This document shows, in pieces, positions 16,455-23,686 of a stretch of DNA of 64,000 nt. The notes beneath the pieces were generated by a model, which saw nothing but the letters and a program-made list of their open reading frames with translations, made no database searches and was not told where the DNA came from. This stretch comes from Novosphingobium sp. SG751A (GTDB lineage: Bacteria > Pseudomonadota > Alphaproteobacteria > Sphingomonadales > Sphingomonadaceae), in NCBI RefSeq assembly GCF_013149295.1, contig NZ_JABGCB010000018.1, positions 40,090 through 104,089 of the forward strand. Reading direction: 5' to 3'. The first letter of the stretch is position 1. Every line of letters starts with the position of its first letter. Position numbers and translations under genes: made by a program.

Positions 16455-17237
16455 TTACTTGTGCAGCGAAATATAGCCCAATTGCGCGGCCTTAAAGACC
16501 GTCTGGCTGCGATTGACCGCGTCCAGCTTGATCGAGGCATTGTGGATATGAAACCGCACGGTGGCACGGCTGCGGCCGATAATCATGCTGATTTCCAGAT
16601 CGGTCTTGCCGATCGCGGCCCAGCGCAGGCATTCCACCTCGCGCTTGGACAGGCGTGAGGTGGCGGGCAAAGCCTGCGCCAGACCCATCGTGTTGACATA
16701 GCTGGCGATGAAGGTCCGGCCCAGCAGGCCAAATATATCGCCAAAGCGCTCGAACATATCAGCAAGATCGGTGATCGACTGGTCGAGCGGGTTGAACGAA
16801 ACCGCGCCGATCTGGCCAAAGGGCAGGTGCACCGGCACGACAATCGCGGCCTTGGTCATCGCGCGGGCTTCAAAATTGCTCAGATCAATGGCGCTCAGAT
16901 AACGGTTGGCCTGCCTGGTGCGGAACCCTTTCTCGTTCAGCCAGAAAGGCTCGCTTTCAAAGCGGCAGGCCGAGGTGATCGGCGAATCCAGCGCGATGCG
17001 CGGATTGCGCCACCACGCCTTCTCGCTGGTCCAGCCGAACACATCGCGGGCCAGCACATTGCCCTCGGTATCCACCGGGGTGCGCTTGTCGGCAATGCTG
17101 TGTGCCGGGGCCACCTGCATGCCGCAACCAAGGGCGATGCGGTTGAGCGCCTCGGCGGCGGGGCGGATCTGGTCGGGCGATGCGATTCGCACGACATCAA
17201 CCCATTCAAGACTTGGGGCATCCATCTCCAGTACCAT
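16455..17237 (-). CDS. LuxR-family transcriptional regulator
   Basis: This protein of about 260 residues has a C-terminal LuxR/GerE DNA-binding domain in its last 65 residues: LSKREVECLRWAAIGKTDLE, ISMIIGRSRATVRFHIHNA, LDAVNRSQTVFKAAQLG. The N-terminal 180 residues resemble an autoinducer-binding-type sensor (REWWRNP-like WWRNPRIALDSPITSACRFE), but no LuxI synthase is nearby, so the ligand may be a pathway compound. The ATG at 17237 follows AGAAGG; an in-frame ATG at 17273 is an alternative. It is divergent from an acyl-CoA dehydrogenase gene and sits behind the ten-gene operon promoter, so it is the likely regulator of both. Confidence 0.85.
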   Translation of the reverse strand: MVLEMDAPSLEWVDVVRIASPDQIRPAAEALNRIALGCGMQVAPAHSIADKRTPVDTEGNVLARDVFGWTSEKAWWRNPRIALDSPITSACRFESEPFWLNEKGFRTRQANRYLSAIDLSNFEARAMTKAAIVVPVHLPFGQIGAVSFNPLDQSITDLADMFERFGDIFGLLGRTFIASYVNTMGLAQALPATSRLSKREVECLRWAAIGKTDLEISMIIGRSRATVRFHIHNASIKLDAVNRSQTVFKAAQLGYISLHK

Positions 17238-17274
17238 TTCGCTTTGCCTTCTTATGTTCGGGCGTTGAGGCATC

Positions 17275-17288
17275 CTAGCCTTTTTCGC
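17275..17288 (-). promoter_or_regulatory. Candidate operator GCGAAAAAGGCTAG upstream of the luxR-type gene
   Basis: Read on the minus strand, this 14-mer recurs with one base missing at 38661-38674 (GCGAAAAGGCTAG), upstream of another operon in the window. It lies in the divergent region between the LuxR-type gene and the acyl-CoA dehydrogenase gene. A shared binding site is inference. Confidence 0.35.
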
Positions 17289-17340
17289 AGCGTTTTTGGC
17301 CTGACGGTAGTGCTAGATTATCGGCCAAGGGAGCAAAACT

Positions 17341-18411
17341 GTGAATTTCGATCTCAGCGAAGAAGAAACGATGCTTGAGGCTTTGGCCGACCGTTTTGCC
17401 GCGGAGCGCTATGACATCGAGCGGCGACGGACCTATCAGGCGCAAACCTATGGTTTCAGTCAGGAAAACTGGGACATGATGGGCGAATTCGGCCTGATGG
17501 CGGCGCCTGTCGCGCCCGAACATGGCGGGCTGGGATTGACCGCCGGGGCGATGGTCACGCTGTTCATGGCGCTGGGCCGGGGGTTGGTGGTCGAGCCTTT
17601 GTGCGAAAGCGTGCTGGTGGGCTCGCGCCTGTTGCTGGCGGGCGCGGACGAGTCGCTGGCGGCGCAATGGGCCGATGATCTTTGCAGCGGCCGCCGCCGC
17701 GTCGCGCTGGCCCATTGCGAGCGCGCCACGCGCGGCGTTGCGGCCATTGCCCAAGGCATGCGGATCAGCGGCGAAAAGCATTGCGTGCCCGCCGGCCTTG
17801 GGGCCGATGCCTATATCGTCAGCGCCGCAGGGGATCAGGGCGAGGCATTCTATCTGGTGCCTGCCGATGCGCCGGGTCTGTCGGTCACACCCTGGCGGAT
17901 GATCGACGGCAGTCTGGCGGCCTTGCTGAGGTTAGACAATGTGGAGGCCAGCCATCAGCTTTCCGGCGGGCTGGGCTTGCTGGATGCGATCATGCCTCTG
18001 GCCGACCTTGCCCGCGCCGCCGAGGCGGTGGGCGTCATGCAGCGCATCTTTGATGAATCGCTGGAATATCTGCGCACTCGCAGCCAGTTCAACACCGCGC
18101 TGGGCCGGTTTCAGGCGATCCAGCACCGGATGGTGGCGCATTATGCCGCGCTGGAGCAGAGCAAGGCGCTCATCAATTCCGCGCTGGTGGCCGAAGGGCA
18201 GGAAGGGTTTGCCCAGGCCGTTCACGGCGCGCGGGCCTTTATCAGTCAGGTGTCTGTGGACCTTGGCCATGACATGATCCAGTTCCACGGCGGCATGGGT
18301 GTGACCGATGAGCTCTCGATCGGCCATGGGCATAAAAGGCTGGTGCTGCTCTCGCGCTGGCCCGAAGATCCGCTGGCCCAACTTGACCGCTATGCGCAGG
18401 AGGCGGCCTGA
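17341..18411 (+). CDS. Acyl-CoA dehydrogenase-like protein (short, partner-subunit-like)
   Basis: This 356-residue member is shorter than standard ACADs. MNFDLSEEETMLEALADRFA and FGLMAAPVAPEHGGLGLTAG open the helical domain. IQFHGGMGVTDELSIGHGHKR closes it, with no EGTNE-type catalytic glutamate motif at the usual place. The FAD/substrate loop is also weak (VALAHCERATRG). Such degenerate members often pair with a complete ACAD in alpha2-beta2 heterotetramers of steroid and side-chain degradation; the subunit encoded at 13495 is a candidate partner. The start is GTG with a GGGAG site 8 bp ahead. A strong terminator follows immediately. Confidence 0.85.
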   Translation: MNFDLSEEETMLEALADRFAAERYDIERRRTYQAQTYGFSQENWDMMGEFGLMAAPVAPEHGGLGLTAGAMVTLFMALGRGLVVEPLCESVLVGSRLLLAGADESLAAQWADDLCSGRRRVALAHCERATRGVAAIAQGMRISGEKHCVPAGLGADAYIVSAAGDQGEAFYLVPADAPGLSVTPWRMIDGSLAALLRLDNVEASHQLSGGLGLLDAIMPLADLARAAEAVGVMQRIFDESLEYLRTRSQFNTALGRFQAIQHRMVAHYAALEQSKALINSALVAEGQEGFAQAVHGARAFISQVSVDLGHDMIQFHGGMGVTDELSIGHGHKRLVLLSRWPEDPLAQLDRYAQEAA

Positions 18412-18414
18412 AGC

Positions 18415-18449
18415 AAAAACCCCGGTGAGGAGCGCTCACCGGGGTTTTT
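18415..18449. terminator. Bidirectional rho-independent terminator
   Basis: A perfect 10-bp stem, CCCCGGTGAG / CTCACCGGGG, has a 5-base loop. Five A precede it and five T follow, so it functions on both strands. It sits exactly between the convergent stops at 18411 and 18451. Confidence 0.93.
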
Positions 18450-18450
18450 A

Positions 18451-19221
18451 TTATGAGGCCAGCGGCTCTTTCAGCCAGCCCAGTCCCCGCCGAAGCAGGT
18501 CATAAAACACCGGCAGATCCCATGCGCAGCGATCCACGCTGGGCCACCAGTCGAGCATCGGCTGCAGATCGTAATGCCCCCGACAATGGCCCAGCGTCAG
18601 GTAAAGCACCGCGCCCCGGCCATGATCCTTGATATAGAACACCGGATGGCGCCCCGGCGCGCCATCGGCTTCGACAAAGCCGGTGCCCGGTTCGGTGCAG
18701 GCGGTGTCGAGCAGGACATGCAGATCGCCATGGGTTTCCAGGTGATACAGCTCGTCCGTGGTTTCGAACGGTTCCACCCCGGCCACCAGCCGATGTCCGG
18801 GATCGGCCACCTCGACACGGTAGGGCGCGATGGGCGGGTGGCTGATGAACTGGCTGCCCAACAGATCCATGAACAGCGGGGCCCAGCGCGGGGCGTCCCA
18901 CAGACCCGCATTCGGCCCGTCGGAAAGCAGCCGCAGCACCGAATTGGTGCCATGCAGCGCATACCACCGCCCGCCCCGCTCCAGCCAGCCTTTGAGCGCC
19001 TCCTGCGCGGCAAGGGAAGGCGTAACGTCGCAGGTGTAGGTGATGATGATGTCGGCCGCGTTGATGGCCGCGATGTTTTCATAGTCCTCGAACACGCGGG
19101 TGCGGATGGCGGGGTCCTCGCCCAGCAGCTTGAGCAGTTCAAGCCGGGCAAAGTCCATATCGTGCCACACCCCGCCACAGATCAGCACACAATTGATCCG
19201 CCTTGGATGCTCCTCGCTCAT
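18451..19221 (-). CDS. ThuA-like (glutamine-amidotransferase-fold) domain protein
   Basis: This 256-residue ThuA-family protein has VLICGGVWHDMDFARLELLK at the N-terminus, NAADIIITYTCDVTPSL, RGGRWYALHGTNSVLRL, SQFISHPPIAPYRVEVADPG, FETTDELYHLET, and AVLYLTLGHCRGHYDLQPML. The fold is a class-I glutamine-amidotransferase-like Rossmann fold without the catalytic Cys triad. ATG overlaps the upstream Rieske oxygenase stop by 4 bp (ATGA), so the two are translationally coupled. Its role in oxygenase clusters is unknown; it could bind or modify a sugar-like or ring-opened intermediate. A second ThuA-like gene occurs at 34864. Confidence 0.8.
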   Translation of the reverse strand: MSEEHPRRINCVLICGGVWHDMDFARLELLKLLGEDPAIRTRVFEDYENIAAINAADIIITYTCDVTPSLAAQEALKGWLERGGRWYALHGTNSVLRLLSDGPNAGLWDAPRWAPLFMDLLGSQFISHPPIAPYRVEVADPGHRLVAGVEPFETTDELYHLETHGDLHVLLDTACTEPGTGFVEADGAPGRHPVFYIKDHGRGAVLYLTLGHCRGHYDLQPMLDWWPSVDRCAWDLPVFYDLLRRGLGWLKEPLAS

Positions 19222-20669
19222 GCGCCCGCCCCGTCGCTGCCCTCGGGAATGCCGAGATATTGGTCGAGCGTCTGCTGAAACTGGCGCAGGCGGATTTCCT
19301 GATAATTGCCCAGATTGACGATGCCGGTCTTCGAGGCATGCAGCCCTTCCTGCACATAGGGCAGGTTGTCCATGTCCTGTTCGAACACATCGCCCAGAAT
19401 GCCCAGTTCGGGCGCTTCGGTCCATTTCTGGTCCAGCCGCAGGAATTTCATCGGCACGCCGCGCGGATGTTTCTCGCCCTTTTTCACGCGCATCAGGATA
19501 CGGACCTCCATGATGCAGGTGTCGGGCGTTTTTCCGGGGCGCCAGCGATAGACGATATTGGGCATGAACCCGCCCCAGGGCGCGAAATTGGGAAACACAT
19601 TATACACCAGCGCGTCGAGCAATTCGGCATCAGTGGCCTCGGAATGGTCATAGCCGGTCTGGGCGGTATAGGCGGCACGCATCTTGGCCCCCAGCGACTT
19701 GCGCGCGGTCATACCTTCGGGAACCGAGACATAATAGGGATCGCCGCCCGCGTCATAATTGTCGCCGCTGCGCCCGTTATATTTGACGAATTCATCCACG
19801 ATCCACTGCTGGTCGTGGGCGCTGGGGTCCAGATGGGGCGACATGATGCCGAAAGGCACCAGATTGACGTTCACATGATCGCCCCATGTCCAATAGGCGC
19901 TGTTGCAATCGCCGGTGAAGGGCAGGAGCTGGGGGTGGGTGACGATGGTGTGCCATGCCTCCATAAAGGCTTCGGCGGTCACTTTCCAATTGGCGGGCAC
20001 TTCCTTGCCTACCCACATGACGGTGGTGCATTCCTCATGCCGCCAGCGTTTGAAATGTTCGGGCAAGGGCGCCAGAAATTCCTCAAGGCTCTGCCCGCCC
20101 GGCTCCTCGCGCAGGAAGATATAGCCGCCCCATTGCCCGACCTCGACTGGAGGCAGCGACAGGTTGGCCTCCTCCAGATGCGCGAAGTCCCATTTGCAGG
20201 GCATGTGATTGAAACTGCCGTCCTTGTTCCAGGCAAAGCCGTGGAAGGGGCAGACGAAGCGGTCGGCATGGCCGTCTTCGGTCCGCAATTTGCGCCCGCG
20301 ATGCAGACAGACATTGTGCATCGCGCGCACCGAGCCATCGTCCTGACGGCTGATGAGGAAGGACCGGCCCGCGTTTTCATAAACCACATAATCGCCCGCT
20401 TCGGGCAGGTCCTCCTCGCGCGCGGCAAATTGCCAGACGCGGGGCCACATGCGCTCGCGTTCCAATTGGGCGAAATGCTCGCTGGTATAGCGCGCGGCGG
20501 CCAGAGGCTTGCTGCCCCGGTTCTGATAGGAGGGCGTGGTCAGCACATCGGGCGCGGGGCGCGAATCCTGCGCCATCAGTTCCAGCCAGCTTATGCCCTC
20601 GGACACCGGCAGGCCGCAGCTTTCCGGGGTCGGTTTGATACGTGTGGTGGTGGGGTCGCTATCCGCCAT
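19218..20669 (-). CDS. Rieske non-heme iron oxygenase, alpha subunit
   Basis: This 483-residue ring-hydroxylating oxygenase has Rieske ligands in NVCLHRGRKL (Cys121, His123) and FVCPFHGFAW (Cys140, His143). The mononuclear iron histidines lie in AEAFMEAWHTIVTHPQLL. It uses O2 and electrons from a ferredoxin to hydroxylate or demethylate a substrate. No companion beta subunit is adjacent, suggesting an alpha-only oxygenase. The ATG at 20669 is preferred because the upstream extension has no family character. It is divergent from a three-SDR operon across about 170 bp, so both units probably share a control region. Confidence 0.92.
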   Translation of the reverse strand: MADSDPTTTRIKPTPESCGLPVSEGISWLELMAQDSRPAPDVLTTPSYQNRGSKPLAAARYTSEHFAQLERERMWPRVWQFAAREEDLPEAGDYVVYENAGRSFLISRQDDGSVRAMHNVCLHRGRKLRTEDGHADRFVCPFHGFAWNKDGSFNHMPCKWDFAHLEEANLSLPPVEVGQWGGYIFLREEPGGQSLEEFLAPLPEHFKRWRHEECTTVMWVGKEVPANWKVTAEAFMEAWHTIVTHPQLLPFTGDCNSAYWTWGDHVNVNLVPFGIMSPHLDPSAHDQQWIVDEFVKYNGRSGDNYDAGGDPYYVSVPEGMTARKSLGAKMRAAYTAQTGYDHSEATDAELLDALVYNVFPNFAPWGGFMPNIVYRWRPGKTPDTCIMEVRILMRVKKGEKHPRGVPMKFLRLDQKWTEAPELGILGDVFEQDMDNLPYVQEGLHASKTGIVNLGNYQEIRLRQFQQTLDQYLGIPEGSDGAGA

Positions 20670-20841
20670 GATCGAGTTGCCGTCCTGTCCTCTCGTGCCG
20701 GGTCGAGGGCGCCCGGCTGTTGTGCCGATCATGGTCTATTATGGTCGGCGGGGACAAGTCACCTTGCTGAAAGCATAGGTTTCGTTCGCACGGTAATCAG
20801 GCATGATGGGCCCAAGAGCATAAATCCTAGGAGAGCGATCA

Positions 20842-21621
20842 GTGGCCAGCAGGCTGGAAGGAAAAGTTGCGCTTGTGACGGGCGGCACCAGCGGGATCGG
20901 CGCAGGGGCGGTCAGGCGTCTGGCCGCAGAGGGTGCCAAAGTCGTGTTCACCGGATCGAAGGCGGATATTGGCGAGGCGCTGGCGGGCGAGGTCGGTGGG
21001 CTTTTCGTCAGCCACCGGGTCGAGGACGCCGCCGCATGGCCCGCGCTGATCGAGGCGGTGATGGGGGCCTATGGGCGGCTCGACATCGCTTTTGCCAATG
21101 CAGGCACCGAACAGGGCGATGCCAGCATCGAGGACGTTTCCATTGAGGGATGGAGCAGGCTGATCGGCATCAACCAGACCGGTGTGATGCTGACCGTGCA
21201 GCATGCGATCCGCGCGATGGCCAAAAATGAGGGTGCGACCGGGGCGATCATCATCAATTCCAGCATGAATGCCGCGCGGCCCCTTGGCAATTACGTCACC
21301 TATTCCACCACCAAGGCGGCGGTGGTGGCGCTGGCCAAATCGGCGGCGGTTTATTGCGGGCAGAAGAAATATCGCATCCGCGTCAATGCCATCCTGCCCG
21401 GCGTGGTGGAAACCGACCTCATTCGCAACATCATGGAAAGCATGCCCGATCCGGCCGCCGTGCGCGCGATCTATGAGGGCATGGCGCCGCTCAACCGCAT
21501 GGCGCGGGTCGAGGAAGTGGCGGGCCTTGTGGCCTATCTGGCCAGCGATGAGGCCGCCTTTGTTTCGGGCGCGGAAATCACGATCGATGGCGCCACCACC
21601 GCCGGCATGATGGGAGTTTGA
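20842..21621 (+). CDS. SDR-family oxidoreductase
   Basis: This 259-residue classical SDR has VTGGTSGIGAGAVRRLA at the N-terminus, FANAGTEQGDASIEDVS, IIINSSMNAARPLG with the catalytic Ser, and YVTYSTTKAAVVALAK with Tyr/Lys. It ends GAEITIDGATTAGMMGV. The start codon is GTG with AGGAGA upstream. It is the first of three consecutive SDR genes (20842-23214) with gaps of only 2 and 10 bp, which suggests successive hydroxyl oxidations on one polycyclic substrate. The substrate is unknown. Confidence 0.9.
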   Translation: MASRLEGKVALVTGGTSGIGAGAVRRLAAEGAKVVFTGSKADIGEALAGEVGGLFVSHRVEDAAAWPALIEAVMGAYGRLDIAFANAGTEQGDASIEDVSIEGWSRLIGINQTGVMLTVQHAIRAMAKNEGATGAIIINSSMNAARPLGNYVTYSTTKAAVVALAKSAAVYCGQKKYRIRVNAILPGVVETDLIRNIMESMPDPAAVRAIYEGMAPLNRMARVEEVAGLVAYLASDEAAFVSGAEITIDGATTAGMMGV

Positions 21622-21623
21622 CG

Positions 21624-22427
21624 ATGGGTAAGCTGGATGGACGCGTGGCGCTGGTCACGGGCGGTCTGCGGGGCATAGGCCTTGCCATTGCGACGCGGTT
21701 TGTGGCCGAAGGGGCGCAGGTTCTGCTGGCCGATCTGGACGCGGATGGCAGCGAGGCGGTGGGCGCGGCCCTGGCCGGGCTGGGGGATCAGGCCGCCTAT
21801 ATCAGCGCCAATGTCACGGATGAGGCATCGTGGCATGCCATCGCCGAACATATGCGCAGCGCGTATGGCGCGGCGCATATTCTGGTCAACAATGCCGGGA
21901 TAGACCTGACCGGTGCGGTTGAAAGCCTGAGCCTTGAGGCATGGCGGCGGATCATGGCGGTCAATGTCGACGGGGTGTTTTTGGGCACGCGGGCGCTGGT
22001 GCCGCTGATGGCGCAGAGCGGGGCCGATATTGCGGGCGGGGCCAGCATCATCAATGTCAGCTCGATCATGGGGATCGTCGGCTATTCCGAAGTTTCCGCC
22101 TATAATGCCAGCAAGGGCGCGGTGCGCCTGTTCACCAAGGGCATCGCCATCGAATTTGCCACCAAGCGCATGCCGATCCGCGCCAATTCGCTGCATCCCG
22201 GCTTTGTCAAAACGCCTTTGCTCAACGCCGGGTTTCAGCGCTGGGTGGACAAGGGTTTTGCCCAGAAGCCGGAAGATCTGGTGGCCGCGATGGAGGGGGC
22301 AACGCCGATCGGCCGTCTGGCCGAACCATCGGAACTGGCCGGACCCGCGGTGTTCCTGGCGAGCGAAGACGCCAGCTATGTCACCGGGGCCGAACTGGTG
22401 GTCGATGGCGGCTGGACCGCGCAATAG
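21624..22427 (+). CDS. SDR-family oxidoreductase
   Basis: This 267-residue classical SDR has VTGGLRGIGLAIATRFVAEG, LVNNAGIDLTGAVESLS, NVSSIMGIVGYSEVSAYNAS followed by Lys (the YNASK catalytic pair), and SYVTGAELVVDGGWTAQ at the end. The pattern resembles 3-alpha/20-beta-hydroxysteroid dehydrogenases. Its ATG at 21624 follows GGGAG by 7 bp and starts 2 bp after the previous stop. It is the second gene of the three-SDR operon. Confidence 0.9.
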   Translation: MGKLDGRVALVTGGLRGIGLAIATRFVAEGAQVLLADLDADGSEAVGAALAGLGDQAAYISANVTDEASWHAIAEHMRSAYGAAHILVNNAGIDLTGAVESLSLEAWRRIMAVNVDGVFLGTRALVPLMAQSGADIAGGASIINVSSIMGIVGYSEVSAYNASKGAVRLFTKGIAIEFATKRMPIRANSLHPGFVKTPLLNAGFQRWVDKGFAQKPEDLVAAMEGATPIGRLAEPSELAGPAVFLASEDASYVTGAELVVDGGWTAQ

Positions 22428-22437
22428 GGGAGGGTCG

Positions 22438-23214
22438 ATGAGCATTTCCCTGAACAATGTGGTGGCCGTGGTGACGGGCGCGCGCGGCGGCATCGGGCGC
22501 GAAGTGGTGCGCGCGATGAAGGAGGCGGGCGCTATTGTGGTGGCAACCGACATGGTCGCCCCCGGCGATGTCGGGGCCGATCATGCGCTGGCCCATGATG
22601 TTACGGCGGCGGGCGACTGGCAGGTGGTGGCCGATCTGGTGGCGCGCGAATATGGCCGCCTCGATGCGCTGGTCAATGTGGCCGCGATCAGCATCGTGGC
22701 CAGCATCGAGGAAACCCCGCTGGAGGAATGGCGGCGCATTCATCAGGTCAATGTGGAAAGCGTGATCGTAGGGGTGCAAACTCTGCTGCCGTTGCTCAAA
22801 GAAGGCGGTAAGGCGCGCAAGGGCGGCGCCTCGATTGTCAACTTCTCCAGCGTCGGCGGGATCAAGGGCGCGCCCTTCAACGGCGCCTATTGCACCAGCA
22901 AGGCGGCGGTCAAAATGCTGTCCAAGTGCATGGGCGCCGAATTTGCCGCGCTGGGCTACAATATCCGCGCCAACAGCGTGCATCCCGGCGGGATCGACAC
23001 ACCGATGTTGCAATCGATCATGCAGCGCTATGTCGATCTGGGCGCGGTGCCTTCGCTGGAGGTGTCGATGCAGGGGGTGATCGCGGCCCATCCCATCGGG
23101 CGGCTGGGGCGGCCCGAGGAAATGGCGGGCGGGGTGGTCTATCTCTGCTCGGAGGCGGCCAGTTTCGTGACATGCAGCGAATTTATGATGGATGGCGGCT
23201 ATTGCATGAGCTGA
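22438..23214 (+). CDS. SDR-family oxidoreductase
   Basis: This 258-residue classical SDR has VVTGARGGIGREVVRAMKEA, LVNVAAISIVASIEETP, IVNFSSVGGIKGAPFNGAYC followed by TSK (Tyr/Lys pair), and EFMMDGGYCMS at the C-terminus. The ATG at 22438 follows GGGGAGGG. The frame is open upstream inside the preceding gene, but only this start puts the Rossmann motif at the N-terminus. It is the last gene of the three-SDR operon and is followed by a terminator. Confidence 0.9.
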   Translation: MSISLNNVVAVVTGARGGIGREVVRAMKEAGAIVVATDMVAPGDVGADHALAHDVTAAGDWQVVADLVAREYGRLDALVNVAAISIVASIEETPLEEWRRIHQVNVESVIVGVQTLLPLLKEGGKARKGGASIVNFSSVGGIKGAPFNGAYCTSKAAVKMLSKCMGAEFAALGYNIRANSVHPGGIDTPMLQSIMQRYVDLGAVPSLEVSMQGVIAAHPIGRLGRPEEMAGGVVYLCSEAASFVTCSEFMMDGGYCMS

Positions 23215-23219
23215 TGAAC

Positions 23220-23252
23220 AAAGGCCCGACGGAGCGATCCTTCCGGGCCTTT
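23220..23252. terminator. Rho-independent terminator, usable on both strands
   Basis: The stem AAAGGCCCG / CGGGCCTTT (9 bp) has an interior partly paired loop. It lies between the convergent stops at 23214 and 23255, with A and T ends on each side. Confidence 0.8.
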
Positions 23253-23254
23253 GC

Positions 23255-23686
23255 CTACCCTTGCGGCGTGACCACCGGGGGCAGCAGCATTGCCATGTCA
23301 AGCCGCGCGATCAGCCAGCCATTGCCCCGCCGCACCAGTTCAAAAGCATAGCGCGCCTTGACCTCCAGCAGGTTGCCGTCCTTGCCCAGGCTGAAGGCAT
23401 GGCCATAAGCCTGAACCTGCGCGGCGCCGGCGGGATCATAGGCGGTGACCGCGATATTGCTGATGAAATGGGCGTTTTGCGCCATGCCCGCAAAGGCGGT
23501 GACGAAAAATTCGCGCACCGCCGCGCGCCCCTTGATCTCGCCCATGCCCAGCGCGGCAAGGTCATAGATGCCATCAGGGGTAAACAGAGCGGCCACCCCA
23601 TCGGCATCCCCGATCCGGTCCACCGCCAGCGCATAGGCGGCGGCCAGATCGGCGATGGCGATCCGCTCTGAAGGCGGGCAGGTCAT
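23255..23686 (-). CDS. SnoaL-like (NTF2-fold) protein, Rieske-coupled
   Basis: This 143-residue NTF2-fold protein has ADLAAAYALAVDRIGDADGV, ALFTPDGIYDLAALG, GRAAVREFFVTAF, NAHFISNIAVTAYDPAGAAQ and FELVRRGNGWLIARLDMAML. The fold is shared by SnoaL cyclases, scytalone-dehydratase-like enzymes and the beta subunits of ring-hydroxylating oxygenases. Its ATG overlaps the upstream Rieske alpha stop (ATGA, 23683-23686), so it may act as that oxygenase's small subunit or as a dehydratase/isomerase on its product. The family assignment is good, the function open. Confidence 0.78.
   Translation of the reverse strand: MTCPPSERIAIADLAAAYALAVDRIGDADGVAALFTPDGIYDLAALGMGEIKGRAAVREFFVTAFAGMAQNAHFISNIAVTAYDPAGAAQVQAYGHAFSLGKDGNLLEVKARYAFELVRRGNGWLIARLDMAMLLPPVVTPQG

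Noticed and set aside
16455..17237. Quorum-sensing circuit
   Set aside because: The regulator has a LuxR-type HTH, but no LuxI-type synthase is present in the window. A pathway ligand is as likely.
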